A stretch of 64,000 nt of DNA from QNYZ01 sp964577615. Its GTDB lineage: Bacteria; Desulfobacterota; Desulfobacteria; Desulfobacterales; QNYZ01. The DNA is taken from positions 8,643 through 72,642 of the forward strand of contig CAZNZW010000007.1 of the NCBI GenBank assembly GCA_964577615.1. Direction: 5' to 3'. A program made the translations under genes and the position numbers. Within the stretch, counting starts at the first letter, position 1. The number at the start of each line of letters is the position of its first letter. Below, in pieces: positions 44,304 to 53,106 of this stretch. The notes under the pieces were generated by a model, which was not told the DNA's origin, made no database searches, and saw only the letters and a program-made list of their open reading frames with translations.

Positions 44304-46086
44304 TTTCCTCCATCCGGCCGTGGGGTTTCTTATTCTGGCCCTTGTGACGCCGCTGATCCCCCGCGATCTGTGGCGGCAAAAGGCCGTCCGCGCCGTCATC
44401 GTACTGATTCCGCCGCTCCTGGCCCTTTTTGCGGTCATGACGGTCAAACCCGGCACCTACGGACAGCTGCAATACCTGGGCCAGTTACTCGTGCTGGGCC
44501 GCGTGGACCGGCTGGCTTTAATTTTCGGTCAGGTCTTCTCCATCATTGCACTGATCGGCATGATCTACTCGCTTCATCTGGATGAAAAAACGCACTTTGT
44601 TACCGGGGCGCTCTATGTGGCCGGCGGCCTGGGGTGCGTCTTTGCCGGCGATCTGATCACGGTTTTTATATTCTGGGAACTGATGAGCATCAGTTCGGTT
44701 TTTCTCGTCTGGGGAGCCGGTACCCGCGCGTCGGTGATGGCGGGCTTCCGTTACTTTATGTACCATACCGTGGGCGGGCTCTTTCTGCTGGCCGGGCTTT
44801 TCTTAAAATACAAAGCCACGGGCAGTTTTGCCTTTGACTGGGCGCCGCCGGATACGGCCCGCTACTACGACTGGCTGATTCTGGCCGGATTTTGCGTGAA
44901 CGCTGCGGTTGTACCGCTCCACGCCTGGCTGCCCGATGCATATCCACGGGCATCCGTTGCCGGCGCGGTCTTCATGTGCGCCTTTACCACCAAAACCGCC
45001 GTCTACGTCCTCTGCCGGGGCTTTCACGGCTGGAACGTGCTGGCAGTCGCCGGCGCCATCATGGCGGTTTACGGCGTCCTCTACGCCTGCATCGAGAATA
45101 ACGCCCGGCGGATTCTCTCTTACCACATCGTTTCCCAGGTTGGATACATGGTCGCGGGCATCGGCATCGGCACGGCCATGACGATGAATGGCGCCGCGGC
45201 GCATGCGTATGCCCATATTCTATACAAAGGACTGCTCTTTATGAGCACGGGCTGCCTGCTCTACGCCGTGGGAACCGCCCGTCTCGATGAGCTGGGCGGG
45301 CTGGCCACCCGTCTGCCGTGGGTGATGTTCTGGTACATGGTGGCCGCGCTGTCCATTTCAGGAATGCCGCTTTTCAACGGTTTTGTCACCAAAAACATGA
45401 CGATATTCGGGGCCGAGGAAGCCCACCGCATGTGGCTGGCCATCGCCATGGAAGTGGCGGCCGTGGGCACTTTCGTTTCCGTGGGCATCAAGCTCCCATA
45501 CTTTGCCTTCTGGGGCCGCAAGCCCGAATACACCCTGCCGGTACGCGCCATCCCGCGCAATATGTACGTGGCCATGGGTCTCTGCGGCAGCCTGTGCATC
45601 CTGCAGGGCATTTTTCCGGAAATGCTCTACCGCTACCTGCCCTTTGCCGTGGAAGAGCCGTTCCGCCCCTGGACCCTGCTGAGGGTACTCAACTCTTCGC
45701 TTCTGCTGGGATTTTCCGGACTCGCATTTTACATGACCCGCATCGTGATCACCCCGCACACCAAAGTCAACCTTGATTTCGATTATTTTTACAGGTGGAT
45801 CGGGCGGCTGGTGCTGGCCGCTGTCTGTCGGCCGTTGGCCTGGCTGGATGATCGCTGGACCGAAGTCTATCGCTCGATCGGCCTGCGGGGCCTGGTGAAG
45901 ATCGGCGCCGGCGCTTCCTTATTTGACCGTAAGGGCATCGACACAGTTGTTGACGGCAGCGCCTATACAGTCCGCAACATCGGCCGGGCCGGCGCCCGAA
46001 TGCAATCCGCGCAGCTGCAGAACTACCTGGCCCTGGCGGCCATTTTCGGGCTGTGTATCTTCTTCCTGGTCTGGTATCTGGGTTAG
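44293..46086 (+). CDS. Second MrpD/NuoL-type antiporter subunit with C-terminal extension
   Basis: 597 residues from ATG 44293. Antiporter core: FIFWELMSISSVFLVWGAG (helix 5 Glu), NAAVVPLHAWLPDAYPRASVAGAVFMCAFTTKTAVY, RILSYHIVSQVGYM. The last 120 residues (from ITPHTKVNLDFDYFYRW) include an amphipathic stretch and a final helix, features seen in NuoL-type subunits and in Mrp/hydrogenase-linked antiporters. It overlaps the small membrane-protein gene by eleven bases. Together with the previous subunit, NuoM and NuoN, it would make four antiporter-like units. Confidence 0.85.
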   Translation: MSNSFLHPAVGFLILALVTPLIPRDLWRQKAVRAVIVLIPPLLALFAVMTVKPGTYGQLQYLGQLLVLGRVDRLALIFGQVFSIIALIGMIYSLHLDEKTHFVTGALYVAGGLGCVFAGDLITVFIFWELMSISSVFLVWGAGTRASVMAGFRYFMYHTVGGLFLLAGLFLKYKATGSFAFDWAPPDTARYYDWLILAGFCVNAAVVPLHAWLPDAYPRASVAGAVFMCAFTTKTAVYVLCRGFHGWNVLAVAGAIMAVYGVLYACIENNARRILSYHIVSQVGYMVAGIGIGTAMTMNGAAAHAYAHILYKGLLFMSTGCLLYAVGTARLDELGGLATRLPWVMFWYMVAALSISGMPLFNGFVTKNMTIFGAEEAHRMWLAIAMEVAAVGTFVSVGIKLPYFAFWGRKPEYTLPVRAIPRNMYVAMGLCGSLCILQGIFPEMLYRYLPFAVEEPFRPWTLLRVLNSSLLLGFSGLAFYMTRIVITPHTKVNLDFDYFYRWIGRLVLAAVCRPLAWLDDRWTEVYRSIGLRGLVKIGAGASLFDRKGIDTVVDGSAYTVRNIGRAGARMQSAQLQNYLALAAIFGLCIFFLVWYLG

Positions 46087-46105
46087 CCTCAAAGGAGCAT
46101 ATGTT

Positions 46106-47659
46106 TTGAATATGGGATATCCGGTACTTTCACTATTAATTTTCTTCCCCCTGGCGGCGGCCGCAGGCCTTCTTTTCCTGAAAAGCCCCCGAATCATCCG
46201 GGGATATACCCTGGCCGCCTCCATTGTAGAAATATTTTTAGCGCTTCCCACGCTTGGTTTCCAGCATATTTCAAAATTTCAATTTGTCGAGCGGCTGCCG
46301 TGGGTACCCCGCTGGGGACTGGAATACTATCTGGGGATGGACGGCATCAGTGTCCTGATGGTGTGGCTGACGGTGGCTGTTCTACCTCTGTGCGTGCTCT
46401 GCTCGTGGACGTATATCGACCGGCGCGTGAAGGCCTTTCACTTCTGTCTCCTCTTTATGACAGCCATGTGCGTCGGGGTTTTTACCGCCCTGGACCTGGT
46501 CCTTTTCTATGTTTTCTGGGAAGCCATGCTGGTTCCCATGTATCTGCTCATCGCCGTCTGGGGGGGAGACGAAAAACGCTACGCTTCGATTAAATTTTTT
46601 CTTTACACGCTGGTCGGTTCCGTTCTATTGCTCGTTGCCTTTGTGGCCTTTAAAGTCGCGGGCGGGACTTTTTCGATTCCCGACCTGATGCATCAGTCTT
46701 TTACGTTTCGTTTCCAGTTCTGGGCATTTCTGGCCATGGCCATCGCCTTTGCCATTAAAGTCCCCATGTTTCCTTTTCACACCTGGCTGCCGGCAGCGCA
46801 TGTCCAGGCACCGGCAGCCGGATCGGTGATTCTGGCCGCAGTGCTGCTGAAGATGGGCGCCTATGGTTTTCTCCGGTTCTGTCTGCCGCTGACCCCGGCC
46901 GCCAGCGTCTATTTCGCGCCCATGATGATTGCCGTATCCGTTGCCTCAATCCTCTACGGCGGGGCCGTGGCCCTGGGGCAGAGCGACATTAAAAAGCTGA
47001 TCGCCTACTCATCGGTCGGCCATATGGGGTTTGTTACCCTGGGAATTTTTCTCTTCAACCTGCGCGGAGCCGAAGGCGCCCTTTTTCAAATGCTCAACCA
47101 CGGCATCATCACCGGCGGACTTTTCATGATGATCGGCACAGTGTACGAACGGAGCCACAGCCGGTCTATTTCCGACAACCTGGGTCTGGGCAAATATCTA
47201 CCGGCCTTCATGTTCTTCTGGGGACTGTACGCTCTGGCGTCTTTTGCCTTTCCCGGCACCAACGGATTTGTGGGCGAACTGCTTGTTTTCGTGGGCGCCT
47301 TTCAGAAAAGCACCTGGATCGGTTTTGCCCTGGTCCCCGGCGCGCTGCTGGCGGCGGCTTATATGTTCCGCGTTTCCCTGAAGCTGGCATGGGGCGAGCC
47401 CTGCACGGCCAAAACGTGGCCGGACCTGAACCTGCGTGAGTGGAGCTATCTCGTCTTTCCGGCTCTTTTTGTTTTCTACATCGGCCTGAATCCCGGTATT
47501 TTTTTCAAAATCATGGATCCGTCGCTGACCCGGCTGCTGACTGAAATCAACGCACAACCGAAACAGATCGTCCGTATCGAACAGCCGCAACCCGAACTCC
47601 CCGCCATGGCCCATCTGATGGAACCGATCCGGCTGGCGACCCGTTCGGCGCAAAAATAG
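46106..47659 (+). CDS. nuoM: NADH-quinone oxidoreductase subunit M
   Basis: 517 residues. Canonical NuoM: VLFYVFWEAMLVPMYLLI (helix 5 Glu), AIKVPMFPFHTWLPAAHVQAP (helix 7 Lys), LKKLIAYSSVGHMGFV and PGTNGFVGELLVF. AAAGGAG is eight bases before TTG 46106, which I take as start; an ATG at 46112 is an alternative. An out-of-frame ATG at 46101 opens a three-codon reading frame ending in TGA just after the ribosome binding site. Confidence 0.94.
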   Translation: MNMGYPVLSLLIFFPLAAAAGLLFLKSPRIIRGYTLAASIVEIFLALPTLGFQHISKFQFVERLPWVPRWGLEYYLGMDGISVLMVWLTVAVLPLCVLCSWTYIDRRVKAFHFCLLFMTAMCVGVFTALDLVLFYVFWEAMLVPMYLLIAVWGGDEKRYASIKFFLYTLVGSVLLLVAFVAFKVAGGTFSIPDLMHQSFTFRFQFWAFLAMAIAFAIKVPMFPFHTWLPAAHVQAPAAGSVILAAVLLKMGAYGFLRFCLPLTPAASVYFAPMMIAVSVASILYGGAVALGQSDIKKLIAYSSVGHMGFVTLGIFLFNLRGAEGALFQMLNHGIITGGLFMMIGTVYERSHSRSISDNLGLGKYLPAFMFFWGLYALASFAFPGTNGFVGELLVFVGAFQKSTWIGFALVPGALLAAAYMFRVSLKLAWGEPCTAKTWPDLNLREWSYLVFPALFVFYIGLNPGIFFKIMDPSLTRLLTEINAQPKQIVRIEQPQPELPAMAHLMEPIRLATRSAQK

Positions 47660-47671
47660 GAAACGTACACC

Positions 47672-49096
47672 ATGAATATCAACCTGTCACTGCTGATACC
47701 CGAAATATACTTTGCGGGCCTGGTACTGGCGCTCTTTTTTCAGAGCCTCGTCGGGCGTAACAAGCGGACGACTCAATACTGGATTCTCCCTGCCACCGCT
47801 GTCGGTTTTGCCCTCACGCTGACTTCTCTCGGTGCACGCGGTACGCTCTTTTCCCAGGCCTACCGCGTTGATGCCCTTTCCCAGTTTTTCAAAGCCGTTA
47901 TCGCTTTCGGATTCATGATAGCGGCCACCAATGCCGTCCGCCAGCCCACCCTGGAAGACAGTAAAAGAGCCGATTATTTCATGTTTTTCAGTCTGTCGGC
48001 CCTGGGTCTGACACTCCTTGCCTCGGCAGTAGAACTGGTGACCATGTATCTGGCGCTGGAGCTTTCGGCATACAGCCTCTATGCCGTCATTCCGCTGCGA
48101 TCAAAGGATCCACGGGCCGCCGAAGCGGCGGTTAAGTATATTCTTTTCGGCGCTGTTGCCACGGCGCTGTCCCTTTATGGCCTTTCTTATATCATGGCGG
48201 TTCAGCATTCCACCTTTTTGAAAGATCTGGGCGCCGTTTCGTGGGCCTTCGGCGACGTTCCCATGGCCGTCATCGGGCTGTCTTTGTATCTGGTCGGGAT
48301 GTTTTACAAGTTGGCCCTGTTTCCTTTTCATTTCTGGGCGCCTGATGTCTACCAGGGTGCCAGCAATGAAACCGCCGCTTACGTGGCCACCCTGCCCAAG
48401 ATGGGTGCCGTGGTGATTCTGGTTCGCCTGGCGGCCATGCTCAAACCCGGCCTGGAAATTACCACCATCCTCGCCGTTCTGGGCGCGGCTTCCATGACTT
48501 ATGGTAATTTTGCCGCCTTGGCCCAGAAGGATTTGAAGCGGCTGCTCGGGTTTTCATCGGTGGCCCATGCCGGATATGTGATGGTCGGTCTGGTGGCTGG
48601 ATCGGCGCTGGCCCTGTCTGCCGCCGCTTTTTACGCCATGGCCTACCTCTTAATGAACCTGCTCTGCTTCTGGGTAATCAGCCGAATAGCGGTTGACGGG
48701 CGCAACCTGACGTTTTCAGATCTGAATGGCCTTTACAAACGCGCACCCGTACTGGCTTTTTCCCTGGCCGCCGGCGCTTTTGCTCTGGTCGGTCTCCCGC
48801 CCACGGTGGGGTTTATCGGTAAGTTTTTTCTCATCGCTGCCGCCTGGAATCAGGGATACAACTGGCTGGTCATCATTCTCGTTGTCAACTCGGCTATCGC
48901 CATCTATTACTATCTCAGCCTGGTCCGTCACGCCTATACCGAAGATACGCCCCCCGAAAATTCCCCGGCTCCGGATGTCAGCGCATTTTCACTGGTCGGC
49001 GCCGGTCTGCTCGCGGCAATCGTACTGTTGATCGGGATTATTCCGGCGCCTTTCTTTGAATGGGCCTTTAAAGCCGGAAACAGTTTGATTCCCTAA
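47672..49096 (+). CDS. nuoN: NADH-quinone oxidoreductase subunit N
   Basis: 474 residues, about fourteen membrane helices. NuoN landmarks: YLALELSAYSLYAV (helix 5 Glu), GMFYKLALFPFHFWAPDVYQGA (Lys), and AQKDLKRLLGFSSVAHAGYV. Last gene of the nuo operon, twelve bases after nuoM. Confidence 0.95.
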   Translation: MNINLSLLIPEIYFAGLVLALFFQSLVGRNKRTTQYWILPATAVGFALTLTSLGARGTLFSQAYRVDALSQFFKAVIAFGFMIAATNAVRQPTLEDSKRADYFMFFSLSALGLTLLASAVELVTMYLALELSAYSLYAVIPLRSKDPRAAEAAVKYILFGAVATALSLYGLSYIMAVQHSTFLKDLGAVSWAFGDVPMAVIGLSLYLVGMFYKLALFPFHFWAPDVYQGASNETAAYVATLPKMGAVVILVRLAAMLKPGLEITTILAVLGAASMTYGNFAALAQKDLKRLLGFSSVAHAGYVMVGLVAGSALALSAAAFYAMAYLLMNLLCFWVISRIAVDGRNLTFSDLNGLYKRAPVLAFSLAAGAFALVGLPPTVGFIGKFFLIAAAWNQGYNWLVIILVVNSAIAIYYYLSLVRHAYTEDTPPENSPAPDVSAFSLVGAGLLAAIVLLIGIIPAPFFEWAFKAGNSLIP

Positions 49097-49131
49097 CTTT
49101 TATTACGAATCTCTATTCCCTCCGGCGGTTT

Positions 49132-49169
49132 CCTCAGATACCTTTCGCCTTTATTTTGGCGAAATGAGG
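49132..49169 (+). promoter_or_regulatory. Hairpin that can sequester the ribosome binding site of the Fis-type gene
   Basis: Inner stem TTTCGCC (49143-49149) with GGCGAAA (49158-49164) around an AT loop, outer stem CCTCA (49132-49136) with TGAGG (49165-49169), and a six-base bulge on the left. The right outer arm is the GAGG Shine-Dalgarno of the next gene, so folding would hide it. It may also mark the end of nuo transcripts, but no T-run follows. Confidence 0.5.
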
Positions 49170-49180
49170 TAGTGTTACAG

Positions 49181-49360
49181 ATGCAACAGTTTTTGAATCA
49201 CAATGATAGTAGCACTTGTATCCAGGCTGTACAAACTGACTTTAAAAAATACCAGAAAGATATTGTAAGACAGACTTATGAGCAACTTGGTGGGAATGTA
49301 TCAGCTGTGGCAAGAAAATTAGGGATTTCAAGAAATACCGTATATAAAAAATTATCCTAA
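49181..49360 (+). CDS. Small Fis-type helix-turn-helix DNA-binding protein
   Basis: 59 residues from ATG 49181 (a GTG at 49172 is possible but lies only two bases after GAGG). The C-terminal half is the Fis/NtrC-type helix-turn-helix: YEQLGGNVSAVARKLGISRNTVYKK. There is no room for a AAA+ or receiver domain, so it is a stand-alone DNA-binding protein like Fis (98 residues) but much shorter. It sits between the ends of the complex I and ribosomal operons. Targets unknown. Confidence 0.75.
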   Translation: MQQFLNHNDSSTCIQAVQTDFKKYQKDIVRQTYEQLGGNVSAVARKLGISRNTVYKKLS

Positions 49361-49362
49361 CA

Positions 49363-49403
49363 GGCACGATGCCTCGCAGCACCGTGCCCTCCTAACTTTT
49401 TTT
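49363..49403. terminator. Stem-loop terminator, probably bidirectional
   Basis: Arms GGCACG (49363-49368) and CGTGCC (49383-49388), with TGC/GCA pairing inside, then T7 at 49397-49403 on the + side and an A-run at 49346-49351 for the opposite direction. It would end the Fis-type gene on + and the ribosomal superoperon (after rplQ) on -. Confidence 0.6.
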
Positions 49404-49425
49404 ATCTTCCCCTTATCAGCCTCGA

Positions 49426-50013
49426 CTATTTGTCTCCTTTGGCAGACTCTTCATTGTCAACCACAGGCTCTTCTTCTGAGGGTTGTTCATCAGCATCAGT
49501 TTCAGACAGTGAAGACTCAGATTCTTCGATGTTATCCTTTAAGGTTCTGGTGTCGGAATCTTTTTTAACCTCATCACTACCAGCAATGGCTTTAGATGTA
49601 TCTGTTTCTGGCGCAGGTTTTTTGGCTTTCTTCTTCGATTTCGCCTTCCGTTTTTCTTCAAACGTGACAAATTCAATCAAAGACATGGCGGCCGCGTCTC
49701 CAGGTCGCCGCCCCAGTTTTACCACCCGGGTATAGCCCCCGGATACGTTTCCAAATTTTTCTGGCGCTTCGTCAAACAGTTTATTGACTACCGCGCGTTC
49801 AGTTACTATAGCCAGTGCCTGCCGACGTGCATGGAGATCTCCCCGCTTGGCCAATGTAACCAGTTTGTCCCCCCAGCGCCGCAACTCCTTAGCTTTGGCA
49901 TCAGTGGTTTTAATTTTCCCATATTTAATTAGCGAAGTCACCATGTTACGGAACATCGCCTTCCGGTGACTCGATGTTCGATTTAATTTTATGCCGGCTT
50001 TTCGATGTCTCAT
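49426..50013 (-). CDS. rplQ: 50S ribosomal protein L17 with long acidic tail
   Basis: 195 residues. The first 120 are a normal L17 (MRHRKAGIKLNRTSSHRKAM, then TTDAKAKELRRWGDKLVTLA and the GYTRVVKLGRRPGDAA end). About 75 further residues follow: a Lys-rich patch (KAKSKKKAKKPAP) and then an acidic Ser/Glu/Asp-rich tail (EESESSLSETDADEQPSEEE). E. coli L17 has 127 residues. The extension is in frame, with no stop or frameshift evident. Last gene of the superoperon. Confidence 0.96.
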   Translation of the reverse strand: MRHRKAGIKLNRTSSHRKAMFRNMVTSLIKYGKIKTTDAKAKELRRWGDKLVTLAKRGDLHARRQALAIVTERAVVNKLFDEAPEKFGNVSGGYTRVVKLGRRPGDAAAMSLIEFVTFEEKRKAKSKKKAKKPAPETDTSKAIAGSDEVKKDSDTRTLKDNIEESESSLSETDADEQPSEEEPVVDNEESAKGDK

Positions 50014-50022
50014 TTAAATTAC

Positions 50023-51045
50023 TTACTCCTCTTTTTCAGCCACTTCATCCTCGGGAGGTTCAAATCCCTCTAATTCCGTACCCAATGACAAGCCCATCTC
50101 GCTGAGAACCTCCTTGATTTCATTGAGGGACTTTCGGCCAAAATTCTTTGTTTTCAACATTTCATTTTCGTTTTTGCTGACAAGCTGATAAATTTTTTGA
50201 ATATCGGCATTTTTCAAGCAATTGGCACTTCGAACGGATAATTCCAATTCATCCACACTTCGATACAGATTTTCATTAAAAACAGGTTTTTCATTCTGCC
50301 CCTTTTTAATGGGTTTTGGAAGTGATTCTTCATCAAAGTTGATGAAAATTGTCATCTGTTCCTTCATTATTTTTGCCGCATAAGCCACTGCATTTTCAGG
50401 GGTTACACTTCCATCTGTCCAGACCTCAAAGGTAAGCTTATCATAATCAGTCTTTTGCCCGACACGTGCCTGCCCGACAGTATATACTACTCTTTTGATC
50501 GGAGAAAAAACAGAATCGATAGGAATAGTACCTACCGGTGCTTCAGGGTCTTTATTGTTTTCAGCAAGACAGTAACCCTTTCCGACTTTCACCGCCATCT
50601 CAATATTGAGGTTCGCTTTTTCGTTTAAAGTCGCAATATGTTGATCAGGATTCAAAATATCACATTGACCATCGTCACTGATGATATCAGCAGCCGTAAG
50701 AACCTGTTCCCCTTTTGCAGAAATACGAAGCATTTTGGGTTCCTGGTCTGAAACCTTAAGACGAACAGATTTAAGGTTCAGCATAATCTCAGACACATCT
50801 TCAAGAACATGCGGAACCGCGGAAAATTCATGCATGACATCATCAAACTTTACCGAAACAATAGCCGCCCCGTAAAGAGATGATAAAACGATCCTCCTCA
50901 ACGCATTGCCGATAGTTATTCCGAAACCGCGTTCAAGTGGTTCGCAGACAAATTTACCATAAAATGGCGTACTTTCATCCTTAACCACTTTTTCAGGCAT
51001 GATCATGTGTTGCCAGTTCATCGGTATCAATTCATTTGTTGCCAT
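50023..51045 (-). CDS. rpoA: RNA polymerase alpha subunit
   Basis: 340 residues. N-terminal assembly domain (FVCEPLERGFGITIGNALRRIVLSSL) and a C-terminal domain that contacts UP elements and activators (LELSVRSANCLKNADI, then NFGRKSLNEIKEVL). The tail is Glu-rich. Between rpsD and rplQ, the standard order. Confidence 0.97.
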   Translation of the reverse strand: MATNELIPMNWQHMIMPEKVVKDESTPFYGKFVCEPLERGFGITIGNALRRIVLSSLYGAAIVSVKFDDVMHEFSAVPHVLEDVSEIMLNLKSVRLKVSDQEPKMLRISAKGEQVLTAADIISDDGQCDILNPDQHIATLNEKANLNIEMAVKVGKGYCLAENNKDPEAPVGTIPIDSVFSPIKRVVYTVGQARVGQKTDYDKLTFEVWTDGSVTPENAVAYAAKIMKEQMTIFINFDEESLPKPIKKGQNEKPVFNENLYRSVDELELSVRSANCLKNADIQKIYQLVSKNENEMLKTKNFGRKSLNEIKEVLSEMGLSLGTELEGFEPPEDEVAEKEE

Positions 51046-51134
51046 TATATCATCTCCGGGAAGGTGAATGGAAGATCGATCGATACATTATGGTGCTAAA
51101 ATACCATTCGCTCATCAAAAACCCTTCGAATTCT

Positions 51135-51758
51135 TTATTTGGAGTAAAGCTCCACTATTAATTGTTCCTGCATCGGCATGGTCAAATCTTCTCGAACGGG
51201 CATCGTTTTTACACTTCCCTTAAAAGCTTCCTTATCCAGATCAAGCCATTGAGGGATACCCCGTCTGACTACAGCTTCCATGGCGTCGGTAATGACCTGT
51301 AGATCTTTTTTTCTGGGCTGAATGATGTCATTTTCCTGAACAATATAAGAAGGTATGTTGACTTTTTTCCCATTCACCCGGAAGTGGTTATGCCGAACCA
51401 GATGTCGGCCCTGGGTTCGAGAATTGACGAATCCTAAGCGATAGACAACATTATCCAGACGACGTTCCAGCATAACGAGAAGATTGGTTCCGGTAATACC
51501 CCTTTGCCGCTCAGCTCTTTTAAAAAACAGATGAAATTGTTTTTCAGTCAAACCATACATGCGTTTAATTTTTTGTTTTTCTCTAAGCTGAATGCCATAA
51601 TCAGACATCTTTCTTCCGCGTCGCTGACCATGTTGTCCGGGGGGATAGCCTCTCCGGTCAAAGCCGCATTTATCTGAATAACACCGATCTCCTTTAAGAA
51701 ACAGCTTTAGATTTTCCCGTCGACAAAGCCGACAAACTGAACCTGTATACCGTGCCAA
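51135..51758 (-). CDS. rpsD: 30S ribosomal protein S4
   Basis: 207 residues. Primary 16S rRNA-binding protein. N-terminal Cys set CRLCRRENLKLFLKGDRCYSDKC (C-x2-C ... C) is a zinc-binding S4 form; the S4 RNA-binding domain follows (ERRLDNVVYRLGF). Confidence 0.97.
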   Translation of the reverse strand: MARYTGSVCRLCRRENLKLFLKGDRCYSDKCGFDRRGYPPGQHGQRRGRKMSDYGIQLREKQKIKRMYGLTEKQFHLFFKRAERQRGITGTNLLVMLERRLDNVVYRLGFVNSRTQGRHLVRHNHFRVNGKKVNIPSYIVQENDIIQPRKKDLQVITDAMEAVVRRGIPQWLDLDKEAFKGSVKTMPVREDLTMPMQEQLIVELYSK

Positions 51759-51807
51759 ATGATCCTCCTTACTGATTTTTTAATTATAGTACAAATCAGT
51801 AAACAAA

Positions 51808-52194
51808 TTAAACCCGCCGGCGTTTCGGGGGTCGACACCCATTATGGGGTACTGGTGTGACATCCTTAATCAACGTAATAACGAATCCTGCTGCCTGAAG
51901 CGCTCGTAAGGCGGATTCTCTACCGCTTCCAGGCCCCTTAACATAAACTTCCACACTTTTCATGCCATGTTCCATTGCCTTGCTAACCGCGTCCTGAGCG
52001 GCCAATTGAGCGGCAAATGGCGTGCTTTTCCGGGATCCCTTGAAACCCTGCCCTCCGGCACTCGACCATGCAATGGTATTTCCTGCTTTATCAGTAATCG
52101 TCACGATCGTATTGTTAAAAGTGGAGTGAATATGGACGACACCGCTAGAAATATTCTTTTTTTCTTTTTTTTTGGAGCGGACTTTCTTAGCCAT
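51808..52194 (-). CDS. rpsK: 30S ribosomal protein S11
   Basis: 128 residues, canonical: HIHSTFNNTIVTITDKAGN and the C-terminal DVTPVPHNGCRPPKRRRV. Forms part of the platform near the mRNA exit channel. The N-terminus is very Lys-rich. Confidence 0.97.
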   Translation of the reverse strand: MAKKVRSKKKEKKNISSGVVHIHSTFNNTIVTITDKAGNTIAWSSAGGQGFKGSRKSTPFAAQLAAQDAVSKAMEHGMKSVEVYVKGPGSGRESALRALQAAGFVITLIKDVTPVPHNGCRPPKRRRV

Positions 52195-52225
52195 TGATCG
52201 TTCCTTGTATTATGATGTTCAGCTC

Positions 52226-52606
52226 TTAACCACGAGTGGTCGCTTTTTTCTTTACAGCAGTCCGTCGCGGACCCTTGCGTGTGCGGGCATTAGTACTCGT
52301 CCTCTGCCCTCTGACGGGTAGAGACCTTCTATGCCTCAGCCCACGATAGCAGCCCAAGTCCATCAATCGTTTGATATCCATGGATATACTGGAACGCAGT
52401 TCACCCTCAACTTTGTATCCGTCATCAATAGCTTTACGAATCTGATTAACATCCGACTCCGTCAGATCATCGGTTTTCATATCGGGGTTAATGCCAACCT
52501 TAGCCAAAATTTCTTTGGATGTGGTTCTACCGATTCCATATATGTAGGTAAGGCCGATTTCAATTCGTTTGCGCCTTGGTAAATCTACGCCCGCGATTCT
52601 TGCCAC
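52226..52606 (-). CDS. rpsM: 30S ribosomal protein S13
   Basis: 126 residues: MARIAGVDLPRRKRIEIGLT, the GIGRTTSKEIL helix-hairpin region and RGQRTSTNARTRKGPR near the end. Head protein contacting the 50S subunit and P-site tRNA. Confidence 0.97.
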   Translation of the reverse strand: MARIAGVDLPRRKRIEIGLTYIYGIGRTTSKEILAKVGINPDMKTDDLTESDVNQIRKAIDDGYKVEGELRSSISMDIKRLMDLGCYRGLRHRRSLPVRGQRTSTNARTRKGPRRTAVKKKATTRG

Positions 52607-52628
52607 GGTATATCCTCCTATTTAATAT

Positions 52629-52742
52629 TTAACCCTGTCGCTGCTTATGCCGTTTATTTTCACAAATTACCCGAACAACACCCTTTCGCCGGACAATCTT
52701 ACATTTATCACACATTTTTTTGACAGATGCTCTGACTTTCAT
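52629..52742 (-). CDS. rpmJ: 50S ribosomal protein L36
   Basis: 37 residues, too short for most gene finders: MKVRASVKKMCDKCKIVRRK then GVVRVICENKRHKQRQG. The zinc ligands C-x2-C ... C-x4-H are all present, so this is the zinc (C+) form. Between infA and rpsM as in most bacteria. Confidence 0.96.
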   Translation of the reverse strand: MKVRASVKKMCDKCKIVRRKGVVRVICENKRHKQRQG

Positions 52743-52816
52743 CGGTATGGCCTCCATTTATAAAATGCACCGTCATAAGACCGGCCATTCTATGGATATC
52801 TATTGGGTTGTCCTGT

Positions 52817-53035
52817 TTATTTCTCACGATATGTGATACGGCCCCGTGACAAATCGTATGGAGATAATTCAACCGATACTTTGTCGCCCGGCAGAATCTT
52901 AATAAAATGCATCCGCATTTTCCCGGATATATGCGCCAGGACCTGATGTTTATTCTCAAGTTCTACCTTAAACATTGCATTGGGTAAGGTCTCCAGAACA
53001 ACGCCCTCGACCTTGATTGCTTCTTCTTTCGCCAT
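52817..53035 (-). CDS. infA: Translation initiation factor IF-1
   Basis: 72 residues, the family's usual length, from ATG 53035 with AGGTGG eight bases ahead; the open frame has a GTG four codons upstream. OB-fold protein with AKEEAIKVEGVVLETLPNAM and LSPYDLSRGRITYRE. Blocks the A site during initiation. Confidence 0.97.
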   Translation of the reverse strand: MAKEEAIKVEGVVLETLPNAMFKVELENKHQVLAHISGKMRMHFIKILPGDKVSVELSPYDLSRGRITYREK

Positions 53036-53106
53036 CAGATTTGCCACCTAATTAAAAATTAACCGCTCCAAAAATTAAATCCCCATCATTTCATAAAATA
53101 CGCGGT

